From positions 2,009,669 through 2,073,668 of the forward strand of contig NZ_JACEIC010000002.1 of assembly GCF_013778305.1 (NCBI RefSeq): a stretch of DNA of 64,000 nucleotides, written 5' to 3'. The position numbers and the translations under genes were made by a program. This document shows positions 43,343 through 52,555 of this stretch, one piece after another. Every line of letters begins with the position of its first letter. The stretch's first letter is position 1. Source of the DNA: Nocardioides agri (GTDB taxonomy: Bacteria > Actinomycetota > Actinomycetes > Propionibacteriales > Nocardioidaceae). The notes under the pieces are model-generated. The model made no database searches, was not told the origin of the DNA, and saw nothing but the letters and a program-made list of their open reading frames with translations.

Positions 43343-44008
43343 GTGAGTGTCGAGATCCGCCGAGGAACCGACCGCTACGTCACCCGCGAGAGGGGACATT
43401 TCACCCGTCACTCGTTCTCCTTCGGCGGCCACTACGACCCCGACAACGTGCGGTTCGGGCGGCTGGTGTGCCACGACGACCACCTGCTCGCCGGCGGCGC
43501 CGGGTTCGAGGACCACCCGCACCAGGACGTCGAGATCGTCAGCTGGGTGCTCACCGGCGCGCTGCACCACCGCGACTCCTCCGGCCACGAGCACGTCGTG
43601 CGCCCCGGCGAGGTGCAGGTGCTGTCGGCCGGCTCGGGCGTCACGCACGCCGAGACGGCCGGCCCGGGCGGCGCGACCCGCTTCGTGCAGGCCTGGCTGA
43701 CCCCGGAGGAGACCGGTACGCCGCCGGCGTACTCGGTCACGGCTGCCCAGCTCACCCCGGGGGCGCTGAGCGAGGTGCTGCGGCTCGGCGACGCGCGCTT
43801 CCGGGTGGCCCGGCTGGAGACCGGCGACGTGCTGACCCTGCCCGACGAGCCGCTGCAGCACGTGTTCGTCGCGACCGGCGCGCTGCTGCGCTCGTCGCTG
43901 GCCGAGCCGCTCTCCGACGGCGACGCCTTCCGGATCACCGAGCGCCCGGGCCTCGCGGTGACCGCCGCGGTCCCCACCGAGCTGCTCGTCTGGACCTTCG
44001 GCACGTGA
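43343..44008 (+). CDS. pirin family protein (bicupin)
   Basis: 221 aa from GTG 43343 (ATGs at 43334 and 43337 are alternatives). HFTRHSFSFGGHYDPDNVRFG and FEDHPHQDVEIVSWVLTGALHH carry the metal-binding His-x-His and Glu/His of the pirin N-terminal cupin; VLSAGSGVTHAE gives the fourth ligand. The C-terminal cupin is short. Pirins bind Fe and act as quercetinase-like dioxygenases or redox-dependent cofactors. Ends 18 bp from the convergent lipid kinase stop. Confidence 0.87.
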   Translation: MSVEIRRGTDRYVTRERGHFTRHSFSFGGHYDPDNVRFGRLVCHDDHLLAGGAGFEDHPHQDVEIVSWVLTGALHHRDSSGHEHVVRPGEVQVLSAGSGVTHAETAGPGGATRFVQAWLTPEETGTPPAYSVTAAQLTPGALSEVLRLGDARFRVARLETGDVLTLPDEPLQHVFVATGALLRSSLAEPLSDGDAFRITERPGLAVTAAVPTELLVWTFGT

Positions 44009-44026
44009 CCGGCCGCGCGCTGCCGC

Positions 44027-44938
44027 TCAGCAGAGGACGCTGATCGCGCCGGGCACGACCTCGACGACGGCGGGCTCGGGGGCACCGAACGCCGGCAGCT
44101 GGCCGAGGGGCTCGCCGTCGGCGCCCACGGAGATGGGGGCGCGGCCGGTGCCGCGGACCTCGACCCGCTTGCCGGAGAGCAGGGTGACCTCGGGCAGCGC
44201 GACGTGGCCGCCGTCGTAGACCTTGGGCAGCGAGCGCATCAGCGCCAGCCGGCCGGCCGCCTCGATGACGACCACGTCGAGGACGCCGTCCTCGACGGCC
44301 GCGGGCGGGGCGATCTGCATGCCGCTGCCGTAGTAGGCCGAGTTCGCGACGACGACGGTGGCGGCGGCGTACTCGTGCTCGATGCCGTCGACCGCGACCC
44401 GGTAGCGCCCGGGCTGGTAGGTCGCCAGCGAGCGCAGGGCGGCGTAGGGGTACTGCAGCGAGCGCGGCAGCCAGGTGGCGCGGTCCACGATCTGCGCGGC
44501 CCGGGCGTCGACGCCGGCGTAGACCGAGCCGGCGACCAGCCGGCGCTCGGGACCGAGCCCGGTGACGGCGAGCAGGTCGATGGCGCGGGCCGGCACCTCG
44601 AGCAGCAGCCGCGCCTGCGCCTCGGCCGAGTCGGGCAGCCCCAGCATCCGGGCGAAGTCGTTGCCGCGGCCGGCCGGCAGGATGCCCAGGGTGCCGCCGC
44701 GGACCGAGACCAGGCCGGCGAGCGAGGAGAGCATCCCGTCCCCGCCGACCGAGACCACGACGTCGCCGCGGTCGACGGCGGCGGCGACGAGGTCGTGCAT
44801 CGCGTGCGGGCCGGGCGAGTACGTGACGTCGACGGTCGCGCCCGCCTCGCGCAGCAGCCGCGCGACCGGTACGACGGCGCCCGGGGCCGCGCCGCCACCG
44901 GACGCCGGGTTGACCAGGAACGTGAACGAGCGCGTCAC
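44027..44938 (-). CDS. diacylglycerol/lipid kinase family protein (DagK/YegS-like)
   Basis: 303 aa, GTG start overlapping the flavoprotein stop (GTGA). FLVNPASGGGAAPG and VVSVGGDGMLSSLAGLV form the DAGKc nucleotide site, and LGILPAGRGNDFARMLGLP is the family's conserved follow-on. It phosphorylates diacylglycerol or a related lipid. Position and orientation match M. tuberculosis Rv2252, a diacylglycerol kinase linked to phosphatidylinositol mannoside synthesis, beside the same flavoprotein, TetR and GlpD genes. Confidence 0.87.
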   Translation of the reverse strand: MTRSFTFLVNPASGGGAAPGAVVPVARLLREAGATVDVTYSPGPHAMHDLVAAAVDRGDVVVSVGGDGMLSSLAGLVSVRGGTLGILPAGRGNDFARMLGLPDSAEAQARLLLEVPARAIDLLAVTGLGPERRLVAGSVYAGVDARAAQIVDRATWLPRSLQYPYAALRSLATYQPGRYRVAVDGIEHEYAAATVVVANSAYYGSGMQIAPPAAVEDGVLDVVVIEAAGRLALMRSLPKVYDGGHVALPEVTLLSGKRVEVRGTGRAPISVGADGEPLGQLPAFGAPEPAVVEVVPGAISVLC

Positions 44939-46503
44939 GGGATCAGCACCCCGGGGTTGAGGATGCCGGTCGGGTCCAGGTCGGCCTTCACCGCGCGGAG
45001 CACGGAGACGCCGAGCGGCCCGACCTCCTGCGCGAACCACGGCTTGTGGTCGGTGCCGACCGCGTGGTGGTGGGTGATCGTGGCGCCGGCCGCAATCATC
45101 GCGTCGCTCGCGGCGGTCTTCGCCTTGTCCCACTGCGCCAGCGGGTCGGCGGACTCCTTCGCCGCCACCGTGAAGTAGAGCGAGCAGCCGGTCTCGTAGA
45201 CGTGCGAGATGTGGCAGAGCACGATCGACGGGTCACCGAGCGCCGCGGTCAGTGCGGCCTTCACGTCGGCGTAGAGCCGCTCGACGTTGGACCAGAACGT
45301 CGCCGTCTCCAGGGTCTCCACCAGGACGCCGGCGTCGAGCATCGAGTCGCGGAGGTACGGCGCGTCGAAGCGGCCGTGCGCCCACTTCTCCCCGGCCGCG
45401 GTGCCGGTGCCGTCACCGCCGAGGCCGGTGAGGACCGCGGTGACCGCCGCGCGCTTGGCGTCGACCGCCGCCTGCTCGCCCTCGTAGCCGGTGATCATCA
45501 GGCAGCCCGCCGACCCCTCGCCCCCGACCGCGGCGGGGTCGGCGAGGTTGATCGCGGTCTCGGCCTCGTCGGAGAGCCGGATCACCGTCGGCAGCAGCCC
45601 GGCCTGCGCGAGGGTGCGCACCGCGGCGGCGCCGTCGGCGAAGGACGGCCAGCGCCAGCCCTCGTAGACCTTCACGGCCGGCAGCCTGCGCACCCGCACG
45701 GTGACGGAGGTGATCACGCCGAACGTGCCCTCGGAGCCGAGGAAGAGCTGGCGCAGGTCGGGCCCGGCGGCGTTGGCCGGCGCGCTGCCGAGGTCGACCC
45801 GGCCGCGCGGCGTCGCGACCGAGAGGCCGACGACGAGGGCGTCGAAGCGGCCGTAGCCGGCGCTGGACTGGCCGCTGGACCGGGTGGCGGCGAAGCCGCC
45901 GATCGACGCGAACTCCCAGGACTGCGGGTAGTGGCCGAGCGTGAGGCCCTCGGCCGCGAGCAGCGCCTCGGCCTCCGGGCCGCGCAGGCCGGGCTCGAGG
46001 GTCGCGGTCATCGAGGTGTGGTCGACGGCCAGGAGCCGCTTCATCCGGACCAGGTCGAGGCTGAGCACGCCGACGAACCCGGCGCGCCGGGCGACCAGGC
46101 CCCCCGTGACCGACGTACCGCCCCCGAAGGGCACGACCGCGAGGCGGTGCTCGACCGCGAAGGCCAGCACGGAGGCGACCTCGTCGTGGTCGCCAGGCCG
46201 GACGACGGCGTCGGGGGCGTCGCCCAGGTCGCCGGACCGGGCGCGGAGCAGGTCGGGGGTCGACTTGCCGCGGGTGCGCAGGCGGCGGGTCTCGTCGTCG
46301 GTGCGTACCTGGTCGGCGCCCACGATCGCGGCCAGCCCGGCGAGCAGGTCGGCGCCGAGCGCCGACGGCGGCAGCGTCGGGTGGTCGACGGCGGGGCGGT
46401 CGTAGACACCGAAGACCATCTCGACCAGACCGCGAGTGGCGTCCGGGAGGGCGGCGGCGCGGGCCGGGTCGCCCCAGCGGGACGGGTGCATCTCCTCGTT
46501 CAC
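44935..46503 (-). CDS. FAD-binding oxidase, alkyldihydroxyacetonephosphate-synthase-like
   Basis: 522 aa, GTG start (ATG at 46491 is an alternative). The FAD_binding_4 domain has VVPFGGGTSVTGGLVARR and FASIGGFAATRSSGQSSAGYGR, and the C-terminal half is the FAD-oxidase_C domain with ITHHHAVGTDHKPWF, whose His-His-His motif is found in AGPS enzymes. AGPS makes the ether bond of alkyl lipids; bacterial relatives also include D-lactate and glycolate dehydrogenases. Its partners (lipid kinase, glycerol-3-phosphate dehydrogenase) point to a glycerolipid substrate. Divergent from the TetR gene with 17 bp between starts. Confidence 0.85.
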   Translation of the reverse strand: MNEEMHPSRWGDPARAAALPDATRGLVEMVFGVYDRPAVDHPTLPPSALGADLLAGLAAIVGADQVRTDDETRRLRTRGKSTPDLLRARSGDLGDAPDAVVRPGDHDEVASVLAFAVEHRLAVVPFGGGTSVTGGLVARRAGFVGVLSLDLVRMKRLLAVDHTSMTATLEPGLRGPEAEALLAAEGLTLGHYPQSWEFASIGGFAATRSSGQSSAGYGRFDALVVGLSVATPRGRVDLGSAPANAAGPDLRQLFLGSEGTFGVITSVTVRVRRLPAVKVYEGWRWPSFADGAAAVRTLAQAGLLPTVIRLSDEAETAINLADPAAVGGEGSAGCLMITGYEGEQAAVDAKRAAVTAVLTGLGGDGTGTAAGEKWAHGRFDAPYLRDSMLDAGVLVETLETATFWSNVERLYADVKAALTAALGDPSIVLCHISHVYETGCSLYFTVAAKESADPLAQWDKAKTAASDAMIAAGATITHHHAVGTDHKPWFAQEVGPLGVSVLRAVKADLDPTGILNPGVLIP

Positions 46504-46507
46504 GCGT

Positions 46508-46530
46508 TACACTGTGACACATGACGTCAC
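46508..46530. promoter_or_regulatory. divergent tetR/flavoprotein promoter with candidate operator
   Basis: TACACT (46508-46513, plus) ends 7 nt before the tetR ATG at 46521; the complementary CAGTGT (minus, 46514-46509) ends 5 nt before the flavoprotein GTG. GTGAC (46514-46518) and GTCAC (46526-46530), 7 nt apart, form an inverted repeat that spans the tetR start codon and could be the regulator's own site. Confidence 0.5.
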
Positions 46531-47123
46531 TTCGTCACAACGGCGACGACAAGACCGAGGCCCGCGACGCCTACCTCGACGCGGCCCGCGACTGCATCCT
46601 CGACGTCGGCTGGCGGCGCACCACACTCACCGAGGTGGCCCGCCGGGCCGGCGTCTCCCGGATGACGATCTACCGCACCTGGACCGACATGCCGCAGCTG
46701 CTCGGCGACCTGATGACCCGGGAGTGGGCCGGTGTGGTCGCCGAAGCCCTCGCCGAGGAGGACCCCGACGCCCCGACGGTCGAGCGGCTGGTCGGCGACA
46801 TCGTCGGGACCGTGCGGCGGCTGCGCGAGAACGAGCTCTTCGTGCGGATCGTCGACCTCGACCCCGAGCTGATCCTCCCCTACCTCTTCTCGCGACGCGG
46901 CCGCTCCCAGGACGCGATCCTCGAGCTCACCGTCGCCGCGCTGCGCAAGGCCCAGGCCGAGGGCACGGTCCGCGACGGCAACCCGGTGGTGATGGCCCGG
47001 GCGATGCTGCTCGCCGCCCACGGGTTCGTGCTGTCGGCGCACACGATGGTCGACGACGAGGTCTCCGCCGAGGAGCTCGATGCCGAGCTCATCCGCGCGC
47101 TGACCCGGGGGCTGCTGCCGTGA
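46521..47123 (+). CDS. TetR family regulator of the glpD/flavoprotein cluster
   Basis: 200 aa. DNA-binding domain YLDAARDCILDVGWRRTTLTEVARRAGVSRMTIYRTW-type, with recognition helix AGVSRMTIYRTW; the remaining helices form the ligand pocket. Its position between divergent flavoprotein and glpD genes mirrors M. tuberculosis Rv2250c. It probably represses both directions from the 17-bp region between the starts. The stop overlaps the glpD GTG by 4 bp, so tetR and glpD form one transcript. Confidence 0.86.
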   Translation: MTSLRHNGDDKTEARDAYLDAARDCILDVGWRRTTLTEVARRAGVSRMTIYRTWTDMPQLLGDLMTREWAGVVAEALAEEDPDAPTVERLVGDIVGTVRRLRENELFVRIVDLDPELILPYLFSRRGRSQDAILELTVAALRKAQAEGTVRDGNPVVMARAMLLAAHGFVLSAHTMVDDEVSAEELDAELIRALTRGLLP

Positions 47124-48664
47124 CGACCCGGATCACGGCCGGTCTCGCCGACGCGCCCGCCGACGTCGACGTGGTCGTCATCGGCCTCGGGATCACCGGC
47201 GTCGGCGTCGCGCTCGACGCGGTGACCCGCGGGCTGTCGGTGCTGGCGGTCGACGCCCACGACCTCGCGTTCGGCACCTCGCGGTGGTCCTCCAAGATGG
47301 TGCACGGCGGCCTCCGCTACCTCGCCAAGGGACAGGTCGGCGTCGCCCACGAGAGCGCGGTCGAGCGGGGCATCCTCATGGAGGTCACCGCACCCCACCT
47401 CACCCGGGCGATGCCGATGGTGGTGCCGCTCTCCTCCAGCGTCGGCCGCCGCCAGGCCGCGGTCACCCGCGGCGGCCTGATGGCCGGCGACCTGCTCCGC
47501 CGCGGCGCCCACACCGACGCCGCGACCCTCCCGAAGCCGCGCCACCTCACCCGCACCGAGACCCTGCGGCTGGTGCCCGCGCTGCGGTCCGCGGGCCTGC
47601 GCGGCGCGATGCTCGGCTGGGACGGCCAGCTCGAGGACGACGCCCGCCTGGTCACCACCGTGGCCCGCACCGCTGCGTCGTACGGCGCCCACGTGCGCAC
47701 GCGGGCCCGCGTGCTGGCGGCGACCGGCACCTCCGTGGACCTGCGCGACGAGCTGACCGGCGAGCCCCGCACGATCACCGCGCGCGCCGTCGTCAACGCG
47801 ACGGGCGTGTGGGCCGACACCCTCGTCGACGGGATCACCCTGCGGCCGAGCCGCGGCACCCACCTGGTGCTGCGCGGGGACACGCTGCCCGGGCTCACGG
47901 TGTCGGTCTTCTGCCCGGTGCCCGCCGAGACCAACCGCTTCGTCATGGTGCTCCCGCAGCCCGACGGCACGATCTACGTCGGCCTCACCGACGAGGCGGT
48001 CGAGGGCGCGGTGCCCGACGTGCCCGAGCCGACCGAGCCCGAGATCGGGTTCCTGCTCGACGTGGTGTCGGCCGCGTTCGACCGGCAGCTGCACCGCGAC
48101 GACGTCGTCGGGGCGTACGCCGGGCTGCGCCCGCTGCTCGACACCGCCGACGGCTCGACCGCGGACCTCTCCCGGCGGCACGCGGTGCTGACGAGCACCA
48201 CCGGCGTGGTGACGATCGTCGGCGGCAAGCTCACGACCTACCGCCGGATGGCCGAGGACGCCGTCGACGCAGCGGTCGCGCGCACCGGGCTGCCCGCCGG
48301 GCCCTGCCGGACCGCCACGCTGCCGCTGCTCGGCGCGGCACCGCGCGACGTGCTCTCCGCGCTCGAGGCGCCGCCACGGCTGGTGCGCCGCTTCGGCACC
48401 GACGCCGGTCTGGTCCTCGACACCGCCCGCGCGGCCACGGGCCTGCCCGACACCGAGCTGCTCGCCGCGGTGGCCGAGCAGGTGCCCGTGACGCTGGCCG
48501 AGCTCGTCTTCGGGGTGACCCACGAGGGGGCCCACGACGTCGACGACCTGCTCGACCGGCGCACCCGGGTCGGCCTGGTGCCGGCCGACCGGGCGCTCGC
48601 CGTACCCGCCGCGGAGCGGGCCCTGGCCATGGCGATGAGTTCGGGCATCGACTCCGGTCAGTAG
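47120..48664 (+). CDS. glpD: glycerol-3-phosphate dehydrogenase/oxidase
   Basis: 514 aa, GTG start. FAD-binding VVVIGLGITGVGVALDAV, then SSKMVHGGLRYLAKGQ, the second GlpD signature, and the C-terminal DAO_C domain (TGLVTIVGGKLTTYRRMAEDAVD-like; here VTIVGGKLTTYRRMAED). It oxidises sn-glycerol-3-phosphate to dihydroxyacetone phosphate and feeds electrons to quinones at the membrane. It is the Rv2249c (glpD1) counterpart in a conserved four-gene set, so its DHAP may be used for the AGPS-like enzyme next door (inference). Confidence 0.9.
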   Translation: MTTRITAGLADAPADVDVVVIGLGITGVGVALDAVTRGLSVLAVDAHDLAFGTSRWSSKMVHGGLRYLAKGQVGVAHESAVERGILMEVTAPHLTRAMPMVVPLSSSVGRRQAAVTRGGLMAGDLLRRGAHTDAATLPKPRHLTRTETLRLVPALRSAGLRGAMLGWDGQLEDDARLVTTVARTAASYGAHVRTRARVLAATGTSVDLRDELTGEPRTITARAVVNATGVWADTLVDGITLRPSRGTHLVLRGDTLPGLTVSVFCPVPAETNRFVMVLPQPDGTIYVGLTDEAVEGAVPDVPEPTEPEIGFLLDVVSAAFDRQLHRDDVVGAYAGLRPLLDTADGSTADLSRRHAVLTSTTGVVTIVGGKLTTYRRMAEDAVDAAVARTGLPAGPCRTATLPLLGAAPRDVLSALEAPPRLVRRFGTDAGLVLDTARAATGLPDTELLAAVAEQVPVTLAELVFGVTHEGAHDVDDLLDRRTRVGLVPADRALAVPAAERALAMAMSSGIDSGQ

Positions 48665-48686
48665 GAGCATGCAGACTGGAACGGTC

Positions 48687-49651
<965 letters not shown>

Positions 49652-49655
<4 letters not shown>

Positions 49656-50206
49656 CGGCGCAGCTCGGCGAGTCCGTCGAGCTGCTGGAGCGGGCACTGG
49701 CCTACACGGGCACGCGGCTCTCCGAGGTGGACGAGAGCCGGCTCGGACGGCGTACGCCGTGCGCCGACTGGCGGCTCGACGACCTGCTGGCCCACATGGA
49801 GGACGCGCTGGACGCGTTCACCGAGGCGGCCGGCGGCGCCGTGCCGGTGCACTCCGCGGCCGGGCGGCCGGGCCGGGTCGACGTGATCCGGACGAAGGCC
49901 TGCGAGCTGCTCGGCGCCTGGAGCCGCCCCGGCCCCGGCGACGTGCTGGTGGGCGGCGTCGACCTGCCCAGCCGCATGCTGGTCGCCACGGCGGCGCTGG
50001 AGGTGACGGTCCACGGATGGGACGTGGCCCAGGCCGTCGGCTCCCCGGTGCCGATCCCCGAGGCGCTCGCGGCCGCGCTGCTGCCGGTCGCCCGGACGGC
50101 CGTGGCGCCGGCGGACCGCGGCGTCCGCTTCGCCGCACCGCGACCGGTGCCGGCGGATGCGCCGGCCGCCACCCGTCTGCTGGCGCACCTGGGCCGTCGC
50201 ACCTGA
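49652..50206 (+). CDS. TIGR03086 family metal-binding protein (DinB/MDMPI-like)
   Basis: 184 aa. Four-helix DinB-like fold with RRTPCADWRLDDLLAHMEDALDAF, the first His ligand (His in AHMED), and ALEVTVHGWDVAQAVG with the second. These are mycothiol-dependent maleylpyruvate-isomerase-like proteins. Translational overlap (ATGA) with the sigma factor suggests it either modulates it, as zinc-binding ZAS proteins do, or serves the same stress response. No direct evidence exists for either. Confidence 0.8.
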
Positions 50207-50272
50207 CTAGTCGGCCCCCCGATATCGCCCCATTCGGCCACGCGGACCGCGGCTCCTTCCTAGGCTCCCCGC

Positions 50273-51298
50273 ATGCCGTTGACGTGGGCACAGGGACAGG
50301 GTGCCGCCCAGCGGGGCACGCTCGACCACCCACGTGAGCTGCTCTCGCGCGGGCTCGTCAGCGCGCGCGCCGGAGCGATCACCGCGGCCCTCGGCGACCT
50401 CGCTGACGCGTGGGTCGAGGGCGAGGGAGTGCTCGACGACCTGGAGCGCGCGACGCTGCTGACCGCGAGCCTGGACTGCCGCCTCGCCCGCGGCGAGCTG
50501 ACCGAGGCCCGCGCGCTCGGCGAGCTGCTCGAGCCGCTGCGCGACCAGCCCGGCCCCGTCGGTGCGTCCGCCCGCTACGGCCTCGGCGAGCTCTGCGCGG
50601 CCGACAGCAACGTCGAGGCCGCCGCGGCGCACTTCGCCCACATCCCCACGCTGCTCCCTCCGGCCGACGACGACCCCGGCCGGCTGCCGTGGCGCACCGC
50701 CGCGGCGCTGGCCGCCGTCCGGCTCGGCCGGCGCACGGAGGGCACCGCCCTGGCGCGCGAGCACCTCGCGCTCGCCGGCGTCAACGGCGCGCCGTACCCG
50801 ATCGCGCTCGGGCTGCGCACCCTCGCGACCGTCGATGCCCACACCGACCGGACCTCCCTCCTGCGCCAGGCGATCGACGAGCTCGACGGCGTGCCCGCCG
50901 CGCGGCTGGTCGCCCAGATCGGCACCGACCTCGCCGGGCTGCTGCTGCTGGGCAACGACGCCGGCGACGCCGACGAGGCGCTCACGCTGCTGCGTGCCGC
51001 CGAGCTCTACGCCGGCAACGAGGGGCTCTGGCCGCTGCTGGGCCGGGTCCGCCGGCTGCTGGACCGGCTCGGCCACCCGCACCGACCGGTGCTCGGCGAG
51101 ACACTCGCCTTGCTGACCGCCGCCCAGCAGCGGGTCGCGCGGCTCGCCGCCGTCGGGCACACCAACCGCGAGATCGCCGAGCAGCTCGTGGTCACCGTGA
51201 AGGCCGTGGAGTGGCACCTCTCCCACGTCTACCGCAAGCTCGGCATCGCCTCCCGCGTCGAGCTCGCCGGCGCGCTGGGACGGCAGGGCCTCGCCTGA
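50273..51298 (+). CDS. LuxR-type helix-turn-helix regulator with helical repeat N-terminus
   Basis: 341 aa. The C-terminal LuxR domain is LTAAQQRVARLAAVGHTNREIAEQLVVTVKAVEWHLSHVYRKLG-type; key segment HTNREIAEQLVVTVKAVEWH. The N-terminal 270 residues are TPR-like helices (RLARGELTEARALGELLEPL and similar). There is no ATPase domain. This looks like the C-terminal half of a large LAL-type ATPase regulator surviving as a separate gene, as occurs in several actinobacteria. TAGGCT at 50261-50266 ends 6 nt before the ATG, supporting it as an intact gene and not a truncated remnant. Confidence 0.82.
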   Translation: MPLTWAQGQGAAQRGTLDHPRELLSRGLVSARAGAITAALGDLADAWVEGEGVLDDLERATLLTASLDCRLARGELTEARALGELLEPLRDQPGPVGASARYGLGELCAADSNVEAAAAHFAHIPTLLPPADDDPGRLPWRTAAALAAVRLGRRTEGTALAREHLALAGVNGAPYPIALGLRTLATVDAHTDRTSLLRQAIDELDGVPAARLVAQIGTDLAGLLLLGNDAGDADEALTLLRAAELYAGNEGLWPLLGRVRRLLDRLGHPHRPVLGETLALLTAAQQRVARLAAVGHTNREIAEQLVVTVKAVEWHLSHVYRKLGIASRVELAGALGRQGLA

Positions 51299-51313
51299 CC
51301 CTAGGCTGACGGC

Positions 51314-52546
51314 ATGCCCGACCGGACCATCCACACCGCCGTCCGGATGGCAGGCCGCGACCCGCACGAGGGCGGTCGGACGGCGACCCCGCTGGAGCTG
51401 CTGTTCGACCTGACGTTCGTCATCGCCTTCGGCGCCGCCGCCAACGAGCTCTCCCACTTCCTCGTCGCGGACCACGTGTGGGACGGGATCGTGGGGTTCG
51501 CGTTCGCGACGTTCGCCGTCTCGTGGGCGTGGATCAACTTCAGCTGGTTCGCGTCGGCCTACGACACCGACGACTGGGTCTACCGGCTGACCACGATGGT
51601 GCAGATGATCGGCGTCATCATCCTGGCGCTCGGCCTGCCGGACATGTTCGAGTCGCTGCTGCACGACGAGCACATGGACAACCGCGTGATGGTGCTCGGG
51701 TACGTCGTGATGCGGGTGCCGATGATCCTCCAGTGGCTGCGCGCCAGCCGTCAGGACCCCGAGCGCGCGCCGGTCTGCCGGGTCTTCATCGTGACCCTCG
51801 TCGTCTCGCAGTCCGCCTGGATCGTGCTCGCCCTGGTCGAGACCTCGATCCCGGTGTTCTTCGCGCTGGCGATCCCGTTCGTCCTCGTCGAGCTCGCCGG
51901 GCCCTACGTCGCCGAGCACCTGGACGACGGGACCCCGTGGCACGCCCACCACATCGCCGAGCGCTACGGCCTGATGGTGATCATCGCGCTCGGTGAGGGA
52001 CTGATCGGCGGCGCGGCCACGCTGTCCGCGCTGATCTCCACCGAGGGCTGGACCGCCGAGGTGGTGCTGCTCGGGCTCGCCGGCGTCGGCGTCGCCTTCG
52101 GCATGTGGTGGACCTACTTCGTGATCCCGAGCGGCGACATCCTGCACGTCCACCGTCGCCGCGGGTTCGGGTGGGGCTACGGGCACATCCCGTTCTTCGG
52201 CGCGCTGGTCGCGGTCGGCGCGGGCCTGCACGCCGCGGCGTACCTCCTGGAGGACCACTCCGAGCTCACCGACACCGAGACCGTGCTCGCCGTCGCCATC
52301 CCGCTCGGCCTGTACGTCGCGCTGCTCTACCTGCTCTACGCGCACCTGAGCCACACCGTCGATCCCTTCCACGTGCTGCTCGTGGCGTTGTCAGCGGCGG
52401 TGCTGGTGCTCGGCGTCGTGCTCGTGGCACTGGGCGTCACGCTCAGCTGGTCGCTGCTGGTCGTCGCGTTCACGCCGTGGGTCACGGTGATCGGCTACGA
52501 GACCGTCGGGCACCGGCACAACGAGGACGTGCTCGCCTCGCTGTAG
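51314..52546 (+). CDS. ltrA: low temperature requirement protein A (LtrA) family membrane protein
   Basis: 410 aa. RTATPLELLFDLTFVIAFGAAANELSHF is the LtrA start, followed by about ten membrane helices, with ERYGLMVIIALGEGLIGGA in the middle as a family motif. The family is named from a Listeria gene needed for growth in the cold; its biochemical function is unknown. TAGGCT at 51302-51307 ends 6 nt before the ATG, so it has its own promoter though only 15 nt from the LuxR gene. Confidence 0.85.
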   Translation: MPDRTIHTAVRMAGRDPHEGGRTATPLELLFDLTFVIAFGAAANELSHFLVADHVWDGIVGFAFATFAVSWAWINFSWFASAYDTDDWVYRLTTMVQMIGVIILALGLPDMFESLLHDEHMDNRVMVLGYVVMRVPMILQWLRASRQDPERAPVCRVFIVTLVVSQSAWIVLALVETSIPVFFALAIPFVLVELAGPYVAEHLDDGTPWHAHHIAERYGLMVIIALGEGLIGGAATLSALISTEGWTAEVVLLGLAGVGVAFGMWWTYFVIPSGDILHVHRRRGFGWGYGHIPFFGALVAVGAGLHAAAYLLEDHSELTDTETVLAVAIPLGLYVALLYLLYAHLSHTVDPFHVLLVALSAAVLVLGVVLVALGVTLSWSLLVVAFTPWVTVIGYETVGHRHNEDVLASL

Positions 52547-52555
52547 CCGCCCGGC

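Noticed and set aside
50273-51298. LuxR gene as a broken remnant of a LAL regulator
   Set aside because: It has its own start, a -10 at the usual distance and no upstream ATPase fragment, so it is kept as an intact gene.
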